DNA of 17,444 bases from an uncultured Lentisphaeria bacterium (GTDB lineage: Bacteria > Verrucomicrobiota > Lentisphaeria > JABSQK01 > CAJWLW01): positions 1-17,444 of the forward strand of contig CAJWLW010000074.1 in the NCBI GenBank assembly GCA_913042885.1, written 5' to 3'. A program made the translations under genes and the position numbers. Within the stretch, counting starts at the first letter, position 1; each line of letters starts with the position of its first letter. Below are positions 1 through 6,445 of this stretch, piece after piece. Below the pieces are notes generated by a model. It did no database searches, was not told the origin of the DNA, and saw nothing but the letters and a program-made list of their open reading frames with translations.

Positions 1-136
<136 letters not shown>

Positions 137-168
137 CTATATCGCGGGCGAACGATAAATCGACAGCG

Positions 169-196
169 GTCACGCGTCGCATTTCACAGGCGTGAC
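169..196. repeat. Inverted repeat in the gap between propeller and pseudopilin genes
   Basis: GTCACGC (169-175) and GCGTGAC (190-196) form a perfect 7-bp inverted repeat with a 14-base loop. It lies between the stop of the propeller gene and the start of the pseudopilin gene. No run of T follows on either strand, so it is not a standard intrinsic terminator. It could be an RNA hairpin limiting read-through or a binding site; the sequence does not decide. Confidence 0.3.
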
Positions 197-233
197 GGCC
201 TCTGCGCAGCAGTGCCTGCCGAGGCTGTTCGAC

Positions 234-1640
234 TTACGGTTTCTGCAGAAGCACGGCGACGTCCGTGCCGGTCCCGGTGAAGACAGCGCTGGAATTGCGC
301 ACCGAAATGCGGCTGCCGACAGGCTGGGAGAAGTCGATGCCGTAGATGATAACCTGGCTGTTTCCAGCACCGAGATTACCGCCCGACCACAGAACCACAA
401 CCTCGTGACTGAAGTCACCGTCGAGGTCGGCTGTATCGACCGCCACGGCCAGGCCGGGGCCAGCCTTGTACTCGCTCTGATAGGTGGCGCTCTCGTCGAA
501 AAGTTCGAGGAACCCAATGTTCGCCCCGTCTTCGATCAGGGCCACAAACTCGTCGAAAACGTCGTCGTCGAAGTTGCCCGCGGCAATCGCTACCTGGCCA
601 CCGTTGCGATTCGCGCTATCGAACTGATTGCTCACGGACCCGGCGGCGGTGCTGCCTTGATACGCGATCGAATGACCTTTCAGGTTGATGAACTGTCGAT
701 CGTTGGAAACTATAATATTGGCCGCGGTGCCGGTGCGGTCGAAACAGCCGGTGTCGACACCGGAGAACGTGCCGTTGCGGTTGCTCGAGTCGTTGACGAA
801 GGAACCGTTGCTTTCGTACATCCAGACATCGTTGTCCGCGCCGGCGTTGACATTGGCGCGGGCGTCGCGTACGGCAACGACTTCAAGCGCGAGATCGCCG
901 TCGAGTTGGCCGAGAGCAATGGCGCGGAAACGGCCGGAGCGATTCGCGGTGTCAAGAAAATGGCTGCTGCTGAGCGGCTCGTAGAAAACCAGCTCGGTCT
1001 CCCAATCCGCCCCAACGCCGTCACCGACACCCTTGATATTGACGACTACCACTTCATCCTCGGCGTCGCCATCCAGATTGCCGGCAACGATGTCCGCGAA
1101 TTGGCTGTTGCTGAAATTGCTGGTGTCGGCGAACGTCGTCCCAGCGCCGAACTCGAAGTAATACAAATCGCTCTCGCTCGGACTGACGAGGCGTACCGCG
1201 ACAACCTCATCGGTGCCGTCACCGTCAAAGTCACCGGCCGCAACTGCCGCCAGCACGTTGCCACTTAGGTTGTTCGAGTCGGATACGAACGAGGCATTGG
1301 CATCGTAGTAACGCAATTCCGTCGTACCGCCCAGGTCGGACGAAACCACGATACCCACCGGCTTCGACAACAGTTCATCGAAATGCGCCACAATGAATGC
1401 CGCGCAATCGGCCCCACCCGCCGTGTCCGGGCAAACGGTTTCGGCCGCGACGGCCGCGGTCGCGGTGCTCGCGATCTGGGCTGTCAAACCTTGAAGAGAG
1501 GTCGGTGTGGGTTCAGCACAGATTTGAGCGAAGACGTCGGCCAGGATGTCTTTGCAGTCCGTGCATGCCATACCGCTTGTGCCGATCATCAGCGTGATTC
1601 CAGTGATCAACATGATTCTGCGTAACAGCTGACTTTTCAT
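234..1640 (-). CDS. Exported FG-GAP/VCBS-repeat beta-propeller protein with Cys-rich N-terminal segment
   Basis: The protein has 468 residues. I chose the ATG at 1640 because AGGAG lies 7 bases upstream and it gives a clean signal peptide: MKSQLLRR, a hydrophobic stretch, then ...GTSGMA before C26. The site before C26 is only a poor lipobox, so secretion by signal peptidase I is as likely as lipidation. Residues 26-80 hold five Cys (26, 29, 41, 70, 79), which could form disulfides. From about residue 95 a repeat of roughly 50-60 residues appears. Its core is a Ca-loop-like N/DxDGD followed by a DEVV-type strand, at about 137-147 (DFDGDGTDEVV), 188-199, 245-256, 356-367 and 405-416. A degenerate copy lies near 299-312 (CFDRTGTAANII). 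This is the FG-GAP/integrin-alpha-like propeller pattern, probably six or seven blades. Such propellers bind ligands or partners; no enzyme domain is visible. The ligand is unknown. Confidence 0.85.
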   Translation of the reverse strand: MKSQLLRRIMLITGITLMIGTSGMACTDCKDILADVFAQICAEPTPTSLQGLTAQIASTATAAVAAETVCPDTAGGADCAAFIVAHFDELLSKPVGIVVSSDLGGTTELRYYDANASFVSDSNNLSGNVLAAVAAGDFDGDGTDEVVAVRLVSPSESDLYYFEFGAGTTFADTSNFSNSQFADIVAGNLDGDAEDEVVVVNIKGVGDGVGADWETELVFYEPLSSSHFLDTANRSGRFRAIALGQLDGDLALEVVAVRDARANVNAGADNDVWMYESNGSFVNDSSNRNGTFSGVDTGCFDRTGTAANIIVSNDRQFINLKGHSIAYQGSTAAGSVSNQFDSANRNGGQVAIAAGNFDDDVFDEFVALIEDGANIGFLELFDESATYQSEYKAGPGLAVAVDTADLDGDFSHEVVVLWSGGNLGAGNSQVIIYGIDFSQPVGSRISVRNSSAVFTGTGTDVAVLLQKP

Positions 1641-1659
1641 GGTGTTACTCCTTTGGTTT

Positions 1660-1698
1660 TCATAACGGATCGAGAGAATTGCCGTTTGCAGGCTGCAT
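1660..1698 (-). CDS. Possible 12-codon leader reading frame upstream of the propeller gene
   Basis: On the minus strand AAGGAG is followed after 8 bases by ATG (1698) and the frame MQPANGNSLDPL, ending in TGA at 1660. The stop lies 19 bases before the ATG of the propeller gene, which has its own AGGAG. The two consecutive ribosome sites inside one transcribed leader are directly visible. Expression and function are inferred. It could couple or attenuate translation, or simply be a chance frame behind a purine-rich stretch. The peptide has no run of a rare or regulated amino acid of the kind seen in classical attenuators. Confidence 0.35.
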   Translation of the reverse strand: MQPANGNSLDPL

Positions 1699-1719
1699 AC
1701 CCCGATCTCCTTAACAGAT

Positions 1720-1748
1720 GTTATATATAAATTCCACGTAAAATGCAA
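1720..1748 (-). promoter_or_regulatory. Candidate sigma70-type promoter for the propeller gene
   Basis: Reading the minus strand, TTGCAT (1748-1743) is followed by 17 bases and TATAAC (1725-1720). The -10 matches the consensus in 5 of 6 positions, the -35 in 3 of 6 (the TTG). Transcription would start near 1713 and give a leader of about 70 bases holding the 12-codon frame and two ribosome sites. The local AT-rich tract stands out in an otherwise GC-rich window. Confidence 0.5.
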
Positions 1749-1760
1749 CCCCCCTTGCAT
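1743..1760 (-). terminator. Weak hairpin after the isomerase gene
   Basis: ATGCAA, six G, TTGCAT on the minus strand form a perfect 6-bp stem with a 6-base loop, and the stem end runs into a TTTT tract. It begins 15 bases after the isomerase stop. It could act as a short intrinsic terminator, but the stem is AT-rich and the T tract short. Its 3' arm is also the proposed -35 of the propeller promoter, so only one of the two roles may be real. Confidence 0.25.
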
Positions 1761-1775
1761 GACAAATTTCGGTAT

Positions 1776-2588
1776 TTATACGCCGTCAGCAAGCTGGCGC
1801 AGGTATGCGACTTCTGCGGCGATCCGGCCGAGGTCAGCCGTCGAGGGGTCCATCGACTTGAGGTATTGCGCGTGGACACTGATCGGGCCGTCGAAGTTTC
1901 GTTTCTTCAATTCGCCCATGACCAGCGGCCAATCCACCAGTCCCTCGCCGGTCGGCGGCCATAGGACCTCGTTCGTCACCCGGCCGGCTGCCACTTTGCA
2001 GGTCACATCTTTGATGCCGATGGCCGACAGAAATGGCGTCACCATGTCGAGTGCATCGGCCCAGGGCTCGCGGGTCAACCACAAATGACCGGTGTCGAGA
2101 TAAGCGCCGAGGTGCGCCGGGTCCTGATCGCGCAACAGGTTGGCCAGGACTGCCGCGCCATGACCGATGCAGCCTTGATGCGTGTGATACATGATCTTTA
2201 CATGGTGTCGGCGGCCGAGCTCACCAAACGCCGTCAGCGCCCGGCGGATCGTATCGATCTGCGCCGCATACGGCGAGCCGTCACGATAGTAGTAGCCGAT
2301 CTTGAGCCTCGGCACCCCGGCAGCACCCGCCGCTGCAATCAACGCCTTGGTCTCCGCCGCTGTCGGATCTATAAAATCAGCCGGGGCGGTGACCAGCGGC
2401 ACGGACAGGCCGCCGTCGGAAAGCTGCCTGACGACCGCCGCCAATCGGTCGCCAGCGGTCGCCGGTTCGACCAGGTAGCCCGGCCGCACGCACAGGTCAA
2501 AGCCATCGACCTCCAGCGTGCGCGCCAGGGCTTCGAGTTGCGCAATTGTCTGAACTGTCGGGCGCTTGTTGAAGTAGACGAAGTCCAC
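1776..2588 (-). CDS. Sugar phosphate isomerase/epimerase-like TIM-barrel protein (AP endonuclease 2 / xylose isomerase-like superfamily)
   Basis: I place the start at GTG 2588, preceded by AGGA 9 bases upstream, which gives 270 residues beginning MDFVYFNKRP at the first barrel strand. The frame stays open upstream to an ATG at 2696, but that start would add about 36 unlike residues and overlap the divergent gene. The residue pattern is that of IolE/hydroxypyruvate isomerase-like barrels: KIGYYY near 96-101, MYHTHQG at 133-139, AYLDTGHLW at 162-170 (D165, H168), IKDV at 192-195, GEGLVDW at 214-220 and SVHAQY at 237-242. The usual metal-binding Glu in the ENH position is replaced by YHTH, so the metal site may be incomplete. 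These enzymes isomerise or epimerise small keto-sugars in the cytoplasm; the substrate cannot be told. It is divergent from the MBL-fold gene, with 94 bases between starts. Confidence 0.75.
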   Translation of the reverse strand: MDFVYFNKRPTVQTIAQLEALARTLEVDGFDLCVRPGYLVEPATAGDRLAAVVRQLSDGGLSVPLVTAPADFIDPTAAETKALIAAAGAAGVPRLKIGYYYRDGSPYAAQIDTIRRALTAFGELGRRHHVKIMYHTHQGCIGHGAAVLANLLRDQDPAHLGAYLDTGHLWLTREPWADALDMVTPFLSAIGIKDVTCKVAAGRVTNEVLWPPTGEGLVDWPLVMGELKKRNFDGPISVHAQYLKSMDPSTADLGRIAAEVAYLRQLADGV

Positions 2589-2639
2589 GGCAGTTGATCC
2601 TGGATCCGGGGTGAATTGGGATTGCAGGTGCGAGCCGTT

Positions 2640-2651
2640 ACTATACAGGGC
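2640..2651. promoter_or_regulatory. Candidate promoter element between the divergent isomerase and MBL-fold genes
   Basis: ACTATACAGGGC lies in the 94-base gap. Read on the minus strand it gives TATAGT (2645-2640), a 5-of-6 match to a -10, about 52 bases before the isomerase GTG. Read on the plus strand it gives TATACA (2642-2647), about 35 bases before the MBL ATG. No convincing -35 was found at 16-18 bases for either direction. A closely similar string precedes the oxidoreductase gene at 13955, at nearly the same distance from the start codon. Confidence 0.35.
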
Positions 2652-2682
2652 CTGCTCACCATTCCACGACAAGGACATCCAA

Positions 2683-3438
2683 ATGATCGTAACCACGCTC
2701 GGTACCAGCCACGGTGATCACACCTATTGTCGATTCAATTCGTCGACCCTCATCGAGGTCGGAGAGCAAATGTACCTCATCGACGCAGGTGCGCCGGTCG
2801 AGGCGCTGTTGATCCGTAAGCAGAAGCGGCTTTCGGCATTGCGGGGCATCTTCATCACCCATATGCACGGCGATCACATCGGCGGTCTTCCCGGGTTGAT
2901 CAAGCTGCTGCTGAAATACGAGGAACCGGGTCAACACATCGACATTTTCCTGCCCGATGCCGCCGGTGTTCCGGCGCTCACCGCGTGGCTGCAGGCCATG
3001 TACCTCGACCTGGCGGTGCCGGCAATCGATGTTGATATCACAGCCGAAGGCGCCGTGTACAGTGATGCAGGTGTTCAAATCTCAGCCGTGGGTACGCAAC
3101 ACATCCAACGCCGTCTCGTGGATCAACCGCTGAGTTTTGCCTACGTCATCGATGCGGAAGGGAAGCGGATCGTTTACACCGGCGACGTCCACTCGGATTT
3201 TTCCGATTTCCCCTCGATTGCCCGCCACGAGCCTTGCGATCTCTGCGTCTGCGAAGCGACCCATTACGACATGGCAGCGGCGGTGCCGATCCTCGCCGAC
3301 TGTCCGATCGGCAAGTTGGTGTTCAATCACATCGGCGACCAGTGGCACGGCGACGGCGAGCAGCGGCTGCAAAAGATGGTCGATCAATTGCCGTTTCCGT
3401 GTGCCATCGCCCACGACGGCAATGAATTCGAGGTCTGA
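2683..3438 (+). CDS. Metallo-beta-lactamase-fold hydrolase (RNase Z / arylsulfatase-like MBL group)
   Basis: The protein has 251 residues. The ATG at 2683 follows AAGGA by 7 bases; the frame is open further upstream but that extension looks non-coding. All metal ligands of the fold are present: T-H60-M-H62-G-D64-H65 (THMHGDH), H140 after GTQ, D168 in YTGD and H216 in FNHIGD. The N-terminus (TTLGTSHGDH...RFNSSTLIEV, LIDAG) is like the RNase Z/ElaC and phosphodiesterase branch of the family. The exosite arm of true RNase Z is not evident and the protein is shorter than typical RNase Z. No signal peptide is present, so it should act in the cytoplasm. Members of this branch hydrolyse phosphodiesters, lactones or sulfate esters; the neighbours suggest a sugar-derived substrate, but this is inference. 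It converges on the sulfatase gene with only 21 bases between stops. Confidence 0.85.
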   Translation: MIVTTLGTSHGDHTYCRFNSSTLIEVGEQMYLIDAGAPVEALLIRKQKRLSALRGIFITHMHGDHIGGLPGLIKLLLKYEEPGQHIDIFLPDAAGVPALTAWLQAMYLDLAVPAIDVDITAEGAVYSDAGVQISAVGTQHIQRRLVDQPLSFAYVIDAEGKRIVYTGDVHSDFSDFPSIARHEPCDLCVCEATHYDMAAAVPILADCPIGKLVFNHIGDQWHGDGEQRLQKMVDQLPFPCAIAHDGNEFEV

Positions 3439-3459
3439 CCCGGGTTATTCGAAGCCGCC

Positions 3460-5010
3460 TCAGCCGAACTGCTGCGGGATAATACCGCCGCCTTGAAGCT
3501 CCGGCACATGCAGCCAGCGGGCCCCGTACAGGCCGCCTTCCGCGTCGAAGACCCGGCCGTCCGGCAGCATGTATTGGTTGGGCATCGAAGGTTGTTGCCC
3601 GGACATCAGTTCCGGCAATCGCTCGCGGTCTGCCGCCAGCTGCTCGTGCACCCGCTGCCAACTGAAGTCGCGGAACAGGGCCGCCCGCATCGTTGCGCAA
3701 CGCTCAGCCTGCGCCGGGTCCTTTGCCAGGTTGGTATCTTCGTCCGGGTCGTTGATCATGTCGAACAACAAGGGTTCGCCGCCCTCGATCTCGACGTACT
3801 TCCAATCGCTGTCGCGCACCATCCGCATGGCGCGATGGGGTTCGTCCTCGGGCGCACCGATAGCGCCCCGCGCGCGGACGCCGTACGCGTAAAAAGCGCT
3901 CGGCGCAAAATCACGCGGTGGTACTGTCGAGTCCGGGGCCGCCAGCAACTGACTGCAATCGAGGCCGTCCAGCCCGTCGGGAATCGGCAGGCCCGCCAGC
4001 GCGCACGTGGTCGGAAAGAGATCCATGAGCGAGATGGGATGGCGGACGCGATGGCAACCTTCGAGAATACCCGGCCCGCGCATCAGAAGCGGCACGCCGA
4101 CGGACGGTTCGAAATACACGCCCTTGCCCCAAAGCCCGTGGACCCCGGCCATTTCACCGTGGTCACTGGTATAAATGACGATGGTATTCTCAAGACAACC
4201 CGCCGACTCCAGACCACTGAGCAGCCTACCGATACAATCATCGACGAAATCCACACAGGCATAGTACGCTTCGCGCGCGCGCCGCGTTTGCTCGGCCGCG
4301 AGACCGTCGCCAGTCTCGCCGCATGCCATCAACTGAACAAATGGATCCAGGGTCTCGCGGTGCCTCTCGGGCACATCGAGCGCCGGCACCCGGTCCCGGT
4401 ACCGGTTGATGTATCGTCCCGGCGCCGTGAACGGTGAGTGCGGCCGCGAGTACGATGCGCAGGCGAACCAGGGGACGTCCGGTTCCCGGTCGCTGTGCTC
4501 GAGAACAAACGACAACGCCTCCCGGGTCACGACATTATCCTGCAGCAGACTCTCGGGAATCTCGGTGATCCCGGCGCCGGGCGCACCGGCATATGACGGG
4601 AAGTAGTCGATCGGATCCGGCTGGTGCCCAAGGCCGTGACGCAGGTCTCCATAGGGCCGGACCTGGAAGCCCTGCATCTGGTCGCGGCCGCCGAAGTGCA
4701 TCTTGCCGATCAGCCCTGTCCGATAGCCGTGCGCGGCAAAGTGTTTCGGCCATGTCACGTGTTCGGGAAAAATAATCCAGTGATTGCTCCACGCCCCGCA
4801 GTGATGCGCCTCGCGCCCGGTCAGCATGCACATGCGCGATGGTGTACAGACCGGTGATGCGCAACTGGCGGTGTCGAACTGAACGGCCTGCCCGGCAAGC
4901 CGATCCAGATGCTGAGTCTGCACGACCGGGTCGCCTGCGAACCCGGCGATCCGCGGCGCGTGCTGGTCGGTCATGACCAGGAGAATATTGGGCTTCGGGT
5001 GATCCGGCAT
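3460..5010 (-). CDS. Cys-type formylglycine-dependent sulfatase, apparently cytoplasmic
   Basis: The protein has 516 residues, the usual size. The signature C55-T-P-S-R59-MCMLTGR marks the Cys that the formylglycine-generating enzyme converts to the catalytic aldehyde. Other family residues are visible: D15-Q16 in VMTDQH (metal), K103 and H105 in GKMHFGG, H191 in RPHSPF, D283-H284 in YTSDHGEM and K296 in WGKG. The pattern is closest to the S1 family branch that includes choline-sulfatase-like and carbohydrate sulfatases. The N-terminus MPDHPKPNILLVMTDQ goes straight into the first strand with no signal peptide, whereas most glycan sulfatases in related phyla are exported; so it probably removes sulfate from imported sugars or small sulfate esters. 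The start lacks a clear ribosome site but fits the family. No maturase (FGE or anSME) gene is present in the window, so one must lie elsewhere. Confidence 0.92.
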   Translation of the reverse strand: MPDHPKPNILLVMTDQHAPRIAGFAGDPVVQTQHLDRLAGQAVQFDTASCASPVCTPSRMCMLTGREAHHCGAWSNHWIIFPEHVTWPKHFAAHGYRTGLIGKMHFGGRDQMQGFQVRPYGDLRHGLGHQPDPIDYFPSYAGAPGAGITEIPESLLQDNVVTREALSFVLEHSDREPDVPWFACASYSRPHSPFTAPGRYINRYRDRVPALDVPERHRETLDPFVQLMACGETGDGLAAEQTRRAREAYYACVDFVDDCIGRLLSGLESAGCLENTIVIYTSDHGEMAGVHGLWGKGVYFEPSVGVPLLMRGPGILEGCHRVRHPISLMDLFPTTCALAGLPIPDGLDGLDCSQLLAAPDSTVPPRDFAPSAFYAYGVRARGAIGAPEDEPHRAMRMVRDSDWKYVEIEGGEPLLFDMINDPDEDTNLAKDPAQAERCATMRAALFRDFSWQRVHEQLAADRERLPELMSGQQPSMPNQYMLPDGRVFDAEGGLYGARWLHVPELQGGGIIPQQFG

Positions 5011-5243
5011 GATTAGTCAATCGATGGCCTGTGAACTGTTACATTAGCACCGCGGCATGCCTTCTGCCGTTGGCAAGAGTCGACCTTCAGTCTCGAGGCA
5101 GCGGGGATGATGAAGAGCTGCCATTAGACATCAAATAGATCCGTCGGTAGTGTATAGGCGCCCACATACTGTGCCGCGCAGCACTGACAAAAAACTTTTG
5201 GTGATTCCTTGATTCCAGACGAATTCCACGGCCGGCAGCGAGC
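5011..5243. other. Divergent intergenic region between sulfatase and phosphoesterase genes
   Basis: This 233-base gap must hold the promoters of both flanking genes. A hairpin with an 8-bp stem containing one mismatch can form at 5061-5079 (CTTCTGCC, GTT loop, GGCAAGAG). On the minus strand TAATGT (5047-5042) could be a weak -10 for the sulfatase, 31 bases before its ATG, without a convincing -35. On the plus strand CTGACA (near 5184) and TATAGG (near 5151) resemble promoter hexamers but are not properly spaced. No small gene with a ribosome site was found. Confidence 0.4.
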
Positions 5244-6257
5244 GTGAGGATCATCTTTTTCACCGACGTGCACCTTTCCGAGGGAATCGATTCCCTGGAA
5301 GGGTTCGACCGTGCCCTCGAAGCTTTCGAGCAGGAAGCACCGGACTTGATGATTTTCGGCGGCGACATGGGCCTGGAGCCGTCGACCGTTCCCGAGTACG
5401 AAAAGCGGATTGAACAATCAACGATCCCGGTCATTTTCTGCTACGGCAATCACGAGCTGGAAAACGGATTCCTGACCGTCGACCAGATCGGCCGAAATTC
5501 GTCATTTCATCAACTCCCCGGCGTCAATATCATGGTCGTCGATGCGTGGAGACACCAGCAACCCGATCCGGCTACGCCACTGGTCAACTGGTTCGAGATC
5601 ATCGACGACTCCCAGGTCGACTGGATGCAGGAACAGTTGGCAGGCGTTGCCCGCGACGAACCCCTGCTGGTGGTGACCCATTGCCCATGGAAAACGGCTG
5701 TTGATTTGGGGAAGTTTGACGGTTATGATCTGTGCAATGCCGGAAAAGCCCTGGCGCTGATTCGGGATTTCAAACACGTCAAGGTCCTGAGCGGACACTT
5801 GCATGAAACCGCTCGAATCTACGACGGCGACATCGAAATGATCATGACCAATGCCGTCTGCGGCTGGTGGTGGGAGAACGGCATTATGAGTACCAGCACC
5901 GACGGCTCACCGCCGGGTTACCGGCTAATCGAAATTGCCGGCACCGGCGAGATCACGACCATCTTCAAACCGCTGTTCGACGAGGGTTTCGGCGAGGTGG
6001 GCCTGTTTACGACCGTCGCCAACCAGACCTGCCTCAACGTCTACGACGGCTCAGCGAGAACAAAGGTTTTTCTGGACGGCGAGCGCCTCTCCCAGATCAA
6101 ACTCACCGACAGAATCCATGGGGTTCGGATCGATCATTTCTGGCTGCTGCCCGAGGAGCGTCTGGGAACGGAGTTGCGAATCACCATCGAATACGAAAAC
6201 GGCAGGGCGTTGACCGCGACGCTACCGGCCGATCATCAGCCGTGGAAACCATATTAG
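5244..6257 (+). CDS. Calcineurin-like metallophosphoesterase
   Basis: The protein has 337 residues and starts at GTG 5244, directly at the canonical first strand MRIIFFTDVHL. All five blocks of the fold are present: D8-x-H10, G39-G-D41, G68-N69-H70-E, V144-T-H146-C-P and S183-G-H185-L-H187, which together make the two-metal site. The last 110 or so residues (from about 228) form a beta-rich C-terminal region of the kind seen in larger calcineurin-family phosphoesterases (YDGSARTKVFLDG, LRITIEYENG). No signal peptide is seen, so action is probably cytoplasmic on a phosphomonoester or phosphodiester. No strong ribosome site precedes the GTG, which suggests modest translation. It is the first gene of a plus-strand series: the next frame starts 2 bases after its TAG. 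The substrate is not identifiable from sequence. Confidence 0.88.
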   Translation: MRIIFFTDVHLSEGIDSLEGFDRALEAFEQEAPDLMIFGGDMGLEPSTVPEYEKRIEQSTIPVIFCYGNHELENGFLTVDQIGRNSSFHQLPGVNIMVVDAWRHQQPDPATPLVNWFEIIDDSQVDWMQEQLAGVARDEPLLVVTHCPWKTAVDLGKFDGYDLCNAGKALALIRDFKHVKVLSGHLHETARIYDGDIEMIMTNAVCGWWWENGIMSTSTDGSPPGYRLIEIAGTGEITTIFKPLFDEGFGEVGLFTTVANQTCLNVYDGSARTKVFLDGERLSQIKLTDRIHGVRIDHFWLLPEERLGTELRITIEYENGRALTATLPADHQPWKPY

Positions 6258-6259
6258 CC

Positions 6260-6445
6260 ATGAATGAACGAAAAACACGCGTCGGCCTGGTCCGGATGGA
6301 TACGCACACCATGTACATCGGTTGTATCATGGAAGACCACGACCCGATGCTGCTGCGCGGACCGATGCCAGACCGCGGACGGCACACAAGAACCGCAAGG
6401 CAACCGCTGTCGAATCAACAACGAACTGAGAACCAATTGCGATGA
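6260..6445 (+). pseudogene. Short truncated frame resembling the N-terminus of a Gfo/Idh-type oxidoreductase
   Basis: Two bases after the phosphoesterase stop, an ATG opens a 61-codon frame that ends in TGA at 6443-6445, sharing ATGA with the HAD gene. The first 36 residues (MNERKTRVGLVRMDTHTMYI then GCIMEDHDPMLLRGPM) look like real protein: a beta strand RVGLVRMD followed by THxMY and MEDHDPMLL. I recall similar starts (VGLIRCDTHG.YYGALM..HDP) in oxidoreductase-like proteins of Planctomycetes/Lentisphaerae of about 300 or more residues. The remaining 25 residues (PDRGRHTRTARQ... NQLR) are low-complexity, polar and unlike that family. I infer a gene that lost most of its body by internal deletion or frameshift plus deletion, leaving the start, which still feeds translation into the HAD gene. 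It could instead be an intact small protein or an assembly gap. Confidence 0.5.

Noticed and set aside
192..1268. A long open frame on the plus strand opposite the propeller gene.
   Set aside because: It is the antisense shadow of the repeat-rich propeller gene, has no ribosome site, and its translation shows no recognisable fold; the minus-strand frame has a signal peptide, FG-GAP repeats and a good ribosome site.
2589..2696. N-terminal extension of the isomerase from ATG at 2696.
   Set aside because: It would cross the start of the divergent MBL-fold gene and its promoter region, and the extra residues do not resemble the family; GTG at 2588 with AGGA fits better.
3439..3459. Possible terminator between the converging MBL-fold and sulfatase genes.
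   Set aside because: The 21 bases hold no hairpin and no T run; termination there must be factor-dependent or lie inside the opposite gene.
3493..4437. A 314-codon plus-strand frame opposite the sulfatase.
   Set aside because: The sulfatase frame has the full catalytic signature over the same bases; the opposite frame is a GC-rich codon shadow without motifs.
5087..5434. A 115-codon minus-strand frame covering the sulfatase/phosphoesterase gap.
   Set aside because: It overlaps the well-supported phosphoesterase start antisense, has no family features, and its C-terminal part is gap sequence.
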